A program made the translations under genes and the position numbers. Below, one piece after another: positions 27,513-34,707 of a stretch of 64,000 bases of DNA. Numbering within the stretch: position 1 is the first letter of the stretch; each line of letters begins with the position of its first letter. Source of the DNA: Fimbriiglobus sp. (GTDB lineage Bacteria; Planctomycetota; Planctomycetia; Gemmatales; Gemmataceae); contig JALHQU010000015.1 of NCBI GenBank assembly GCA_022841795.1, positions 1-64,000 on the forward strand. The letters are read 5' to 3'. Under the pieces are notes generated by a model that was given only the letters and a program-made list of their open reading frames with translations, did not search any database and was not told the DNA's origin.

Positions 27513-28697
27513 TTACTTAAACGCCTCGTACTCCTTGCCGAGCAGGCTGGCGGCGATTTTCAGCTTGAGGATCTCGTCCGTGCCTTCGTAGATGCGGCAG
27601 ACGCGCACGTCCATCAGGTGCCGGCCGGGGCGGTACAGGGTACTCCACCCGCGGCCGCCGAACACCTGCACCGCCCGGTCGGCCGCGTCCCATGCGGCGT
27701 TGGTGATGAACAGCTTCGTTTTCGCCACCACCAGGTCGGTCTCCGCCGCCAGTGCCTTGTCACCGGGGTTGGTCTTCATCGCCTGCATCGCCTCGCACGC
27801 CTTCTGCAACAGAGCGTCTGAGCTGACGCGGGCCATCTCGATCATCGTGATGTGTTCCTGAACGAGTTGGTGCTTGGCGATCGGCTTGCCGTGCTGGCTG
27901 CGCGCCTTGCCGTACTCCAGCACCTCGGCCAGGCAGTCTTCGATCACCCCCAAGCACCCCGCCGCCACGCTCAGCCGCCCACTGACGAGCGTGCCCATCG
28001 CGATTCGGAATCCGTCGCCCTCCTCGCCGAGCAGGTTCTCCTTCGGCACCGCCACGTTGGTCATCTCGAACATGGCGGTGTTGCTGCTGTACATGCCCAT
28101 CTTGGCGGTCAAGTTCTCCGGGGCGAAGCCGGGGCTGTTGGTGTCCACCACGAACGCGGAGATGCGGCGGGCCGGGCCGTCCGGCACGTTCGCCGGGTAC
28201 GCGAACACCACCACCGCGTGCGCGATGCCGCCGTTCGAGATCAGATACTTCACCCCGTTCAGCCGGTACCCGTCGGCCGTCTTCTCGTAGGTGCTGGTCA
28301 TCTCCCGCGGGTTGCTGCCGGCGTCGGGCTCGGTCAGCCCGAAGGCGAAGATCTTCTCCCCGCGGCACCCGGCCGGCAGGTACTTCTGCTTGAGCGCTTC
28401 GCTCCCCCACGTCTGGATCGGGTACGCGCCGATGCTCAGGTGCCCCGAGTAGAAGGTGCGGACGCCGGTGCCCTCGCGGCCGATGCGGGCGAGCGCGCGG
28501 AAGTAGCTGACCGCGTCCGCCCCCCGCCCGCCGTACTTCGGATCGACGTTGATGCCGAGCAGGTCGTACTTCTTCGCCAGCCCCGGCACCTGCTCGTTGA
28601 ACTTGTGTTCGACGTAGCACAGCTCCTCGTGCGGGCGGAGTTCCTGGCAGTACGCTTCGGTGTCGGCGGCCAGCTTGGCGGGGTCGAACGCGGCCAT
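27513..28697 (-). CDS. Acyl-CoA dehydrogenase
   Basis: The protein has 394 residues, the usual ACAD length. It oxidises an acyl-CoA to the 2-enoyl-CoA with FAD. Visible motifs are the FAD/substrate segment FAFGLTEPDAGSNPREMTST, the mid-domain strand region (GYRLNGVKYLISNGG), and the C-terminal helical domain with AARSQHGKPI-like spacing (GKARSQHGKPIAKHQLVQEH). The YEGTDEILKL end contains the Glu expected as catalytic base. No electron-transfer flavoprotein gene is near. Chain-length preference cannot be read. A TACAAT about 37 nt upstream (28734-28739, minus) may be its -10. Confidence 0.92.
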   Translation of the reverse strand: MAAFDPAKLAADTEAYCQELRPHEELCYVEHKFNEQVPGLAKKYDLLGINVDPKYGGRGADAVSYFRALARIGREGTGVRTFYSGHLSIGAYPIQTWGSEALKQKYLPAGCRGEKIFAFGLTEPDAGSNPREMTSTYEKTADGYRLNGVKYLISNGGIAHAVVVFAYPANVPDGPARRISAFVVDTNSPGFAPENLTAKMGMYSSNTAMFEMTNVAVPKENLLGEEGDGFRIAMGTLVSGRLSVAAGCLGVIEDCLAEVLEYGKARSQHGKPIAKHQLVQEHITMIEMARVSSDALLQKACEAMQAMKTNPGDKALAAETDLVVAKTKLFITNAAWDAADRAVQVFGGRGWSTLYRPGRHLMDVRVCRIYEGTDEILKLKIAASLLGKEYEAFK

Positions 28698-28822
28698 CGG
28701 AACGGCTCCGGGAGAGGGCGTGATCGGCTAGAGGAATTGTAGACCGTTCTTGGCGAACCCGAGCCGCAAGGCTCGTGGGTGCGGGGACGCTGGCTTGCAC
28801 CCACCGACCTGGCGGTCGGGGT

Positions 28823-30154
28823 TCACCTCGTTTGGCGCTTCACCTCGTCCACGATCAGTTCCTCCACCGTCCCGCCCCACACCGACGGCAGCCCGTAGTA
28901 CACCATCGCCCCGCCGCCCTCGTACCCGCCCTCCTTCAGCACCCGCGCCGACGGGATGTACGCCATCACGTCGTTGGCGTACCCGCTCACCCACACGGCC
29001 GCGGCCTTCAATTTCAGGGAATAATCGACCACCACCTCCCCGCCGAGCAGCACCCACGACAGCGAGCCGAGCCGCCACGTCTGCACCGGGTACGGCACCG
29101 ACGCCGGCAGCGATTTCTCATCCTCCAGCTTTTTCAGCAGCATCTTACTGCGGGCGGCGACGTACTTGTTCGCGTCGGTCGATTCCTTCAACAGTTGCTC
29201 GCGGCTGGGGACGGCGTGCAGCGGCAGGTCGATCTCCTTGAACGTCGCCGCGGCGGTCGCCTTCACCATCGTCATCGGCTTCTCAAGCACCGCCTGCACT
29301 GCGTCGGCCAGTTGCTTCCCGTATCCCTGGGCCAGTTCCACCGACCGCCGCGGGATCGGGTTCTGGTCCGCCCCGCAGCCGGCGACGAACACGGCGGTCG
29401 CTCCGGGGTTCGCCTTCTCGATTCCGGCCATCGCGTAGCCGGGGTAGTCGCCGTTCCACTTCTGATAGCTGAGCGTGGTGGCGTGGCAGGCGTACCCGAA
29501 CACAACGCCCCGCAGCTTGCCGTCCGCCCCCCGTGCTGCCAGCACCGGCACGTCGTGATCCGTCGGCCCCTTCAACTTCCCCTGCTTTCTCCGCTCCGCA
29601 ACCTCGGCCTCCTTGTTCTCCCGGCGGTTGACGGCGAACTCGCACCGGCCCACGCCGCGGGTGAGCGTCACGGCTGCCAGATTAGCCATCGCGTCGTCCA
29701 CCGCTTTCGCCACCAGCTTCGGTAAGTGTTCCGTGTACTCGGCGACGAGCTTGGCGTTCGGTTCGTCCAGGAAGTACATGCTGCGGAGGGTGGAGCCGAC
29801 CACCGGCCCGCAGTGGGTGTGCGAGCAGCACAGGGCAATCGATTCCCGCGGCAGCTTGTGCTTCTTCCGGATCGCGCCACAGATCGCCTTCGACAACTCG
29901 CGGTCGATGCCGACCAGGTCGAGCGAGACGAGTACCAGCGTCGGGCCGTCGGCCGGCTTCAGCACCGCGGCCTTGGCGAACAGGTCGGTCTCCTTCCCGT
30001 CGGCCGGTGCGGTGCGGGCGGCGTACCCGGACATCCACATCGGCTTGTCCGGGGTGATGACGACGGCCGCGAACCCGGCCTGCCACGTCGGCTCCGCGGC
30101 CGGGGCGACGCCGACGAGGGCGAGTAGCGCGAGTATGACGAGCAGGTTGCGCAT
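28823..30154 (-). CDS. Neutral/alkaline ceramidase-like secreted protein
   Basis: The protein has 443 residues with a signal peptide cut near APAAE. The N-terminal half follows the neutral ceramidase domain: QAGFAAVVITPDKPMWMSGY, the DLVGIDRELSKAI strand-helix, and a zinc-type CCSHTHCGP motif with the two His residues. A second His-containing motif (FGYACHATTL) fits the catalytic site. The C-terminal domain of true ceramidases is missing, as in many PVC relatives, so the substrate may be another amide or ester. Exported. The gene is divergent from the VapBC-like pair. Confidence 0.88.
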   Translation of the reverse strand: MRNLLVILALLALVGVAPAAEPTWQAGFAAVVITPDKPMWMSGYAARTAPADGKETDLFAKAAVLKPADGPTLVLVSLDLVGIDRELSKAICGAIRKKHKLPRESIALCCSHTHCGPVVGSTLRSMYFLDEPNAKLVAEYTEHLPKLVAKAVDDAMANLAAVTLTRGVGRCEFAVNRRENKEAEVAERRKQGKLKGPTDHDVPVLAARGADGKLRGVVFGYACHATTLSYQKWNGDYPGYAMAGIEKANPGATAVFVAGCGADQNPIPRRSVELAQGYGKQLADAVQAVLEKPMTMVKATAAATFKEIDLPLHAVPSREQLLKESTDANKYVAARSKMLLKKLEDEKSLPASVPYPVQTWRLGSLSWVLLGGEVVVDYSLKLKAAAVWVSGYANDVMAYIPSARVLKEGGYEGGGAMVYYGLPSVWGGTVEELIVDEVKRQTR

Positions 30155-30182
30155 GACGACACCGGCGGGGCCGAGGTATACT
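30153..30182 (+). promoter_or_regulatory. Candidate promoter of the VapBC-like operon
   Basis: TATACT (30177-30182) is a good -10, with a weak ATGACG at 30153-30158 18 nt upstream. The antitoxin ATG follows at 30207, after GGAGGG at 30195-30200. Confidence 0.5.
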
Positions 30183-30206
30183 GAGATGGTATCCGGAGGG
30201 TTGAAA

Positions 30207-30413
30207 ATGAGCGCCGCCGCACCCGCACCGCCCTATCAGCAACAGACCGAAGACGCCGCGGCGAAGCTGCGTCGCCTCATCGCCGAACAAGGAGTGGCGA
30301 ACACCGCCACCGCCGAGCGGTTGCTCGGCGCCGGGCGTGACTTGTTCGCCAGCGACGCGGAATTCGAGCAGTTCCTGGCGACGGTGAAGAGTACCCGTGC
30401 CGAGAAGGAGTAG
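30207..30413 (+). CDS. Putative antitoxin of a PIN toxin
   Basis: The protein has 68 residues from ATG 30207, with GGAGGG 6 nt upstream. Two helices are predicted by eye: AKLRRLIAEQGV and FASDAEFEQFLATVKSTRA. The second resembles the C-terminal toxin-binding helix found in small proteins upstream of PIN genes. No AbrB, ribbon-helix-helix or HTH motif is seen, so DNA binding is uncertain. Its stop is 2 nt before the PIN gene start, which is the normal antitoxin-toxin spacing. Assignment rests mostly on context. Confidence 0.72.
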   Translation: MSAAAPAPPYQQQTEDAAAKLRRLIAEQGVANTATAERLLGAGRDLFASDAEFEQFLATVKSTRAEKE

Positions 30414-30415
30414 TC

Positions 30416-30817
30416 GTGACCGTCCGCTTGATCGACACCAACATCGTGTCGTACCAGATGAAATCGCACACGCTGGCCGTGGCGTACCAACCCCACCTCG
30501 CCGGGCACACCCTCGCAGTTTCATTTCAGACCGTCGCGGAGTTACAGGAGGGAGCGGCTCTTGCCGGGTGGGGGGTGGCGAAGCGGGCCAAACTCGACGC
30601 CGTACTGTCGAACCTGCTGATCCTTCATTCCGATGACGACGTTTGCCGGAAGTGGGCCGAGGTGCGGGTGGTGCGACGGGGTCAGCCAATCGGTGTGGCC
30701 GACGCCTGGATCGCCGCCACTGCCCTCGCGTTCCAACTGGAATTGGTCACCCACAACCCGCATGACTTCCGGGGCATCCCGGGGTTGGTGGTCATTACCG
30801 AGTTGAAGACAGCGTAA
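30416..30817 (+). CDS. PIN-domain ribonuclease toxin (VapC-like)
   Basis: The protein has 133 residues from GTG 30416. Acidic PIN residues are in place: Asp in LIDTNIVSY, Glu in VAELQEGA, Asp in VADAWIAATAL and the final N-x-x-D-F in THNPHDFRGIPGL. VapC toxins are Mg-dependent RNases that usually cut tRNA or rRNA. Translation is probably coupled to the antitoxin gene 2 nt upstream. The 133-residue length is typical. Confidence 0.9.
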   Translation: MTVRLIDTNIVSYQMKSHTLAVAYQPHLAGHTLAVSFQTVAELQEGAALAGWGVAKRAKLDAVLSNLLILHSDDDVCRKWAEVRVVRRGQPIGVADAWIAATALAFQLELVTHNPHDFRGIPGLVVITELKTA

Positions 30818-30832
30818 CGGCCGGGTTCCGGG

Positions 30833-31615
30833 TTATTCGATCCGCAGCGATTTGCACGACGCGGCGTAGGTGAGTTCGAGTTCGAGCGGGACGGCGAGAT
30901 CGGCCGCCAGCCACAGCGGGACGGTGGGCAGGGCGGTGCCGACGCGGAGTTCGTGCGGCCACACGCCCAGCCGCACCTTGCCGTTCGGGATGGCCGCGTC
31001 TCGCCTCTCACTCCCCTGAACGGTGCGGTAGCAGATTGCGGACAGGCCGGACGGCGACGCCCACCGCAGCGACGGCGGCAGGTCGAGCAGGTCGCACAGT
31101 TCGCCGTGCAGGTTGGCGGTGCGGCTCGACACCAGATCGACGACCACCACGCTCACCCCGGTTTGCAGGTAGGCCGCGCACTTGACAGCGAACGCTCGGC
31201 GGTGGTCGGGCCGGTCCTTGTTCGCCTCGCTCACCAGTTCGACGGCTGCCACCAGCCGCCAGCCGTCCATCCCGTCCGACACGCGGACCTCGAACGACTC
31301 GGTTTCCGCGAACGACACCTCGTCGCTCAGCTCGGGGGCGGGGGCAAGGTACACCTTCGGTTCGGCCAGCGTCGCCACCCCGCCGCTCCCGTTCTCGTGG
31401 CCGTTTGCCGAGTCGAACAATGACGGCGACCGCTCCCGCTCGTACGCGGCCACGTCGATCTCAGCCCGCACGCCGAGGTGAACGGAGTTGTGCGCCATGT
31501 GGCGGCGGGACAGGATCGCGTCGTTCAAGCGGTTCTGGATCGCCACCGCCCAGGTGCTGTGGAACGTTTCCCACTTGTTGAACGCGCCCAGTCGGCTGTG
31601 ATCGCGGAGCGGCAT
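30833..31615 (-). CDS. DUF4058-family protein
   Basis: The protein has 260 residues from ATG 31615; a longer frame runs upstream but overlaps the control region of the divergent gene. It begins MPLRDH and contains the E-V-x-x-P pattern in an AVELVSEANKDRP segment, followed by YLQTGVSVVVVDLV. This is the DUF4058 layout, an Uma2/PD-(D/E)XK-like fold common in cyanobacteria and planctomycetes. Function is unknown. It converges with the PIN gene, with 15 nt between the two stops. Confidence 0.82.
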   Translation of the reverse strand: MPLRDHSRLGAFNKWETFHSTWAVAIQNRLNDAILSRRHMAHNSVHLGVRAEIDVAAYERERSPSLFDSANGHENGSGGVATLAEPKVYLAPAPELSDEVSFAETESFEVRVSDGMDGWRLVAAVELVSEANKDRPDHRRAFAVKCAAYLQTGVSVVVVDLVSSRTANLHGELCDLLDLPPSLRWASPSGLSAICYRTVQGSERRDAAIPNGKVRLGVWPHELRVGTALPTVPLWLAADLAVPLELELTYAASCKSLRIE

Positions 31616-31730
31616 GTCTACCTCCCAGGTAAAGCCATGATACCAGGGAAGGTCGGCCGTCGGACCGGGGAAAGCGCCGCCCCGCCGTAGCCCGTCTACA
31701 ATACCTCTCCCCAGGTAGACGGACGTTCCC

Positions 31731-32927
31731 ATGCCCCGCCGCGGCACGGACCAGCCGACCCTCCCCGGCCTGACCGACACCGACCTGTTCGCCGGGTTCG
31801 GGCCGAGCCTGTTCCGCGCCGCCACCGACGTGCCGAGCGGGTGCGCCGTCCGCACCCGCGGGGCCGCCAAGCTGCGGGACGCGGTGCGGGTGCAGGCCCC
31901 CCGCACCCCCGGCGTGTACGGCATGCTCGGCCCGAAGGGGCACGTGGTGTACGTCGGCAAGGCGAAGAACCTGCGGGCGCGGCTACTCAGCTACTTCCGC
32001 GACAGCAGCGACCCGAAGGCCGGCAAGATCATCCGCCACACCGCCACCCTGGTGTGGGAGCACGTGCCGGACGAGTTCGCCGCCCTGCTGCGGGAACTCG
32101 AACTCATCCGCCGGTTCCGCCCGCGGTTCAACGTGCTCGGCCAGCCGGGGCGGCAGCGGTACGTGTACCTGTGCCTCGGCCGCGGGCCGGCCGCCTACGC
32201 CTACGTCAGCCGGGAGCGGAGCGGCAAGGAGCTGGCCGTGTACGGGCCGTTCGTCGGCCGCGAGCGGAGCCGCGACGCCATCCGTCGGCTGAATCTGGAG
32301 TTCCACCTCCGCGACTGCCCGAACTCCATCCCGATGCTGTTCTCGGATCAGGCCGAGTTGTTCGACACCGACCGCTCGGCCAAGTGCCTGCGGTACGAGC
32401 TGGGCACCTGCCTGGGGCCGTGCGGCGGGTTCTGCACCAGTGGGGAATACGCGGAGCGGGTGCAGGCGGCGAAGGCGTTCCTGGACGGCCGCGACCTTTC
32501 GGTCATCGACCGGCTGACCGAACAGATGACGGCGGCGGCGGTGGAGCAGCGGTACGAACAGGCGGCGGCGCTCCGCGACCGGCTGACGGCGCTGACGTGG
32601 CTCCGCGACAAGCTGACGTTCCTACGGACCGCCCGGGCGAACAACTCGTTCGTGTACCCGCTGGTCGGGTCGGACAACCTGACGCGGTGGTATCTGATCC
32701 ACGGCGGGGTGGTGCAAGGTGTGGTCCGCGAACCGGAATGTACAGCTTCGACGGAAGCGGCGCGAGCCGCCCTGGAAACGGTGTTTACCCCGCGGTTCAC
32801 CCCGCAGACCGCCCTGGAGCGGTGCGTGGACAGCGTCCTCATCGTCACCGGCTGGTTCCGTAAGCGGGAGGCGGAGAAGGCCGTGCTGATGACCCGCAAA
32901 CAGGCGGAGGCGAGATGCCGGCCATGA
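31731..32927 (+). CDS. Cho-like UvrC homologue (GIY-YIG nuclease, short form)
   Basis: The protein has 398 residues. The GIY-YIG nuclease domain is at about 60-140 (TPGVYGMLGPKGHVVYVGKA, then RARLLSYF and a catalytic-site E in ELELIRRF). A cysteine-rich linker (CLRYELGTCLGPCGGFC) and a UvrB-binding UVR motif (TAAAVEQRYEQAAALRDRL) follow. The C-terminal RNase H-like nuclease and HhH domains of full UvrC are absent. It can therefore make only the 3' incision, like E. coli Cho. A TACAAT at 31697-31702 is a candidate -10. The last 13 nt overlap the next gene. Confidence 0.87.
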   Translation: MPRRGTDQPTLPGLTDTDLFAGFGPSLFRAATDVPSGCAVRTRGAAKLRDAVRVQAPRTPGVYGMLGPKGHVVYVGKAKNLRARLLSYFRDSSDPKAGKIIRHTATLVWEHVPDEFAALLRELELIRRFRPRFNVLGQPGRQRYVYLCLGRGPAAYAYVSRERSGKELAVYGPFVGRERSRDAIRRLNLEFHLRDCPNSIPMLFSDQAELFDTDRSAKCLRYELGTCLGPCGGFCTSGEYAERVQAAKAFLDGRDLSVIDRLTEQMTAAAVEQRYEQAAALRDRLTALTWLRDKLTFLRTARANNSFVYPLVGSDNLTRWYLIHGGVVQGVVREPECTASTEAARAALETVFTPRFTPQTALERCVDSVLIVTGWFRKREAEKAVLMTRKQAEARCRP

Positions 32928-34384
32928 CCCCGCTCCTGCTCACGCTCGCGCTGGCCGCCCCGCCGCCGCCGTTCGTCATCACGGTGGTGGACGAGCAGAC
33001 CGGCCGCGGCGTCCCGCTGGTCGAACTGACCACCACCAACCACCTGCGGCACGTCACCGACAGCGCGGGGGTGATCGCGTTCGACGAGCCGGGGCTGATG
33101 AACACGGAGGTGCATTTCACCGTCTCCACCCACGGGTACGAGTACCCGAAGGACGGGTTCGGCATCCGCGGGGTACGGCTGACCACCAAGCCGGGCGGGG
33201 CGGCGACGGTGAAGGTGAAGCGGGTGAACATTGCCGAACGGCTGTACCGGCTGACCGGCGACGGCATCTACGCCGAGTGCGAGAAGGCGGGGGTGAAGCC
33301 GCCGTTCGACCCGACGCCGAAGGGCGGACGGATCGTCGGGTGCGACAGCGTGGCGGTGGCCGAGTACCGGAAGAAGCTGTTCTGGATTTGGGGCGACACC
33401 AGTCGGGCGGCGTACCCGCTCGGGAACTTCCACACCACCGCCGCCACCAGCCCGCTGGATGCGGACCCGAACCGCGGGGTGTCGTTCACCTACCTCGACG
33501 ACGGCAAGGGGTTCGTGAAGGGCGTCGCCCCGGTGCCGGGCAAGGGGCCGACGTGGGTGGAAGCGCTGTTCGTGCTGCCGGGCGAGGGCGGCCGCGACCG
33601 GCTGTGGGCCGAGTTCGTCAAGGTGGAGGGGTTGAAGCCGCACGCCCGCGGGCTGGCGGTGTTCGACGACGACAAGAAGGAGTTCGTGAAGCAGCTCGAC
33701 CTGCCGCACGACGGCCCGGCCCTGCCGATCGGCCACGCCGTCAAACACGACGACCACCTGTACTTCGGCAACCCCTTTCCGCACGTCCGCATCCCGGCCA
33801 CCGAAACGGCCCTGCTCGACCCGACGAAGTACGAGGCGTACACCTGCGTGAAGTCGGGCAGCACGCTCGCCAAGCCGGACATCGACCGCGACGCGGACGA
33901 CAAGCCGCGGTACCAGTGGCGGGCGAACGCCCCGCACGTCAGCCCGGAGAAACAGGCCGAGTGGATCCGGAAGGGGCTGCTGAAGGCCGGCGACGGGCCG
34001 ATCCCGCTGAAGGAGCGGGCGACCGGCCAGTTCGTCATCATGCACCGCGGGTCGGTGAACTGGAACGCCTACCGGAAGAAGTGGGTGATGATCGCCACCC
34101 AGATCGGCGGCAAGCCGTCGAATCTGGGCGAGGTGTGGTACGCCGAGGCGGACGAGCCGGTCGGCCCGTGGACGGAAGCGGTGAAGATCGTCACCCACGA
34201 CCGCATGGACTTCTACAACCCGAAGCACCACCCGATGTTCGACCGCGACGGCGGGAAGACGATCCACTTCGAAGGGACGTACACGAACACGTTCAGCGGC
34301 AACCCGGACCGCACCCCGCGGTACGAGTACAACCAGATTCTGTACAAGCTGGACTTGAGCGACGAGCGGCTGCGGGGGAAGTGA
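32915..34384 (+). CDS. Secreted beta-propeller-like hypothetical protein
   Basis: The protein has 489 residues, with an N-terminal signal-like segment (MTPLLLTLALAAPPPPF; the ATG at 32924 is an alternative start). The first 100 mature residues look like a carboxypeptidase-regulatory beta sandwich (VVDEQTGRGVPLVELTTTNH). The rest has repeated W and G turns (LFWIWGDTSRAAYPLGNF, EVWYAEADEPVGPWTEAVKI) as in DUF4185 or GH43-type five-bladed propellers. It may bind or cut a polysaccharide, but no catalytic residues can be named. It overlaps the nuclease gene by 13 nt, so translation may be coupled. Confidence 0.72.
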   Translation: MPAMTPLLLTLALAAPPPPFVITVVDEQTGRGVPLVELTTTNHLRHVTDSAGVIAFDEPGLMNTEVHFTVSTHGYEYPKDGFGIRGVRLTTKPGGAATVKVKRVNIAERLYRLTGDGIYAECEKAGVKPPFDPTPKGGRIVGCDSVAVAEYRKKLFWIWGDTSRAAYPLGNFHTTAATSPLDADPNRGVSFTYLDDGKGFVKGVAPVPGKGPTWVEALFVLPGEGGRDRLWAEFVKVEGLKPHARGLAVFDDDKKEFVKQLDLPHDGPALPIGHAVKHDDHLYFGNPFPHVRIPATETALLDPTKYEAYTCVKSGSTLAKPDIDRDADDKPRYQWRANAPHVSPEKQAEWIRKGLLKAGDGPIPLKERATGQFVIMHRGSVNWNAYRKKWVMIATQIGGKPSNLGEVWYAEADEPVGPWTEAVKIVTHDRMDFYNPKHHPMFDRDGGKTIHFEGTYTNTFSGNPDRTPRYEYNQILYKLDLSDERLRGK

Positions 34385-34394
34385 GCAGCCGGGT

Positions 34395-34454
34395 GAGCCG
34401 GGAGCGTGAGCGACCGGAGGTTTGAAATTCTCCGGTCGCTCACGCTCCCGGCTC
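34395..34454. repeat. Palindromic repeat, family C, copy 1
   Basis: Perfect 24-nt arms (34395-34418 and 34431-34454, core GGGAGCGTGAGCGACCGGA) enclose a 12-nt A/T-rich loop, 10 nt after the preceding stop. A diverged second copy is at about 55672-55768. It separates the secreted-protein gene from the cimA promoter. Confidence 0.94.
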
Positions 34455-34465
34455 GCCAGAAACAG

Positions 34466-34493
34466 TTGACACCCCCGCGTTCGCGGGTAAAAC
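34466..34493 (+). promoter_or_regulatory. Promoter of the cimA leader
   Basis: TTGACA (34466-34471) is a perfect -35 and TAAAAC (34488-34493) a 4 of 6 match to the -10, with a 16-nt spacer. Transcription would begin near 34500, a few nt before the first attenuator segment. Confidence 0.72.
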
Positions 34494-34502
34494 TCCTTCG
34501 TT

Positions 34503-34625
34503 CCCCGGAGACGTTCCGTGACCAGCCGATTCGCCCCGATTACCGTCGTCGTGATTACCACGGACTGACTCCGGGGCGGCGACACCGTACACCATCCCCC
34601 GGAGCCGAAACGCTCCGGGTTTTTT
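34503..34625 (+). terminator. Transcription attenuator with intrinsic terminator upstream of cimA
   Basis: Four segments alternate: 1, CCCCGGAG (34503-34510, containing the leader's ribosome binding site); 2, CTCCGGGG (34569-34576); 3, CCCCGGAG (34597-34604); 4, GCTCCGGG (34612-34619). Pairing 1:2 and 2:3 is perfect over 8 bp. Pairing 3:4 forms an 8-bp stem (34598-34605 with 34612-34619) with a 6-nt loop, followed by six T (34620-34625): an intrinsic terminator. A ribosome stalled in the Ile/Val/Thr run leaves segment 2 free to pair with 3 and allows read-through. A ribosome at the stop codon covers segment 2, so the terminator forms. Confidence 0.9.
34518..34568 (+). CDS. cimA leader peptide (Ile/Val/Thr attenuation)
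   Basis: A 16-residue frame starts with GTG 34518 and ends at TGA 34566-34568. A CGGAG ribosome binding site sits 7 nt upstream. The peptide is MTSRFAPITVVVITTD, with an uninterrupted Ile-Thr-Val-Val-Val-Ile-Thr-Thr run. Both Ile codons are ATT, while nearby genes nearly always use ATC. The stop touches the first base of the antiterminator segment. The gene that follows makes a precursor of isoleucine. Ribosome stalling at these codons under Ile/Val/Thr shortage is the expected control. The frame and signals are seen; the mechanism is inference from the enteric ilv and thr leaders. Confidence 0.85.
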   Translation: MTSRFAPITVVVITTD

Positions 34626-34633
34626 GTTGTCCG

Positions 34634-34664
34634 AGCGGTCAGCGGTCAGCGGTCAGCAGTCAGC
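34634..34664. repeat. 7-bp tandem repeat
   Basis: Four units of AGCGGTC, the last varied to AGCAGTC, lie between the attenuator terminator and the cimA start. A related CTGAAAGCTGAGAGCTGACA stretch precedes the start codon and could pair partly with it. Confidence 0.75.
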
Positions 34665-34707
34665 CCACTGCAACCCCTGTCCGGCTGAAAGCTGAGAGCT
34701 GACAGCC

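Noticed and set aside
34500-34707. T-box or amino-acid riboswitch in front of cimA
   Set aside because: No T-box sequence, specifier loop or aptamer core is seen, and the translated leader with alternating segments explains the region fully.
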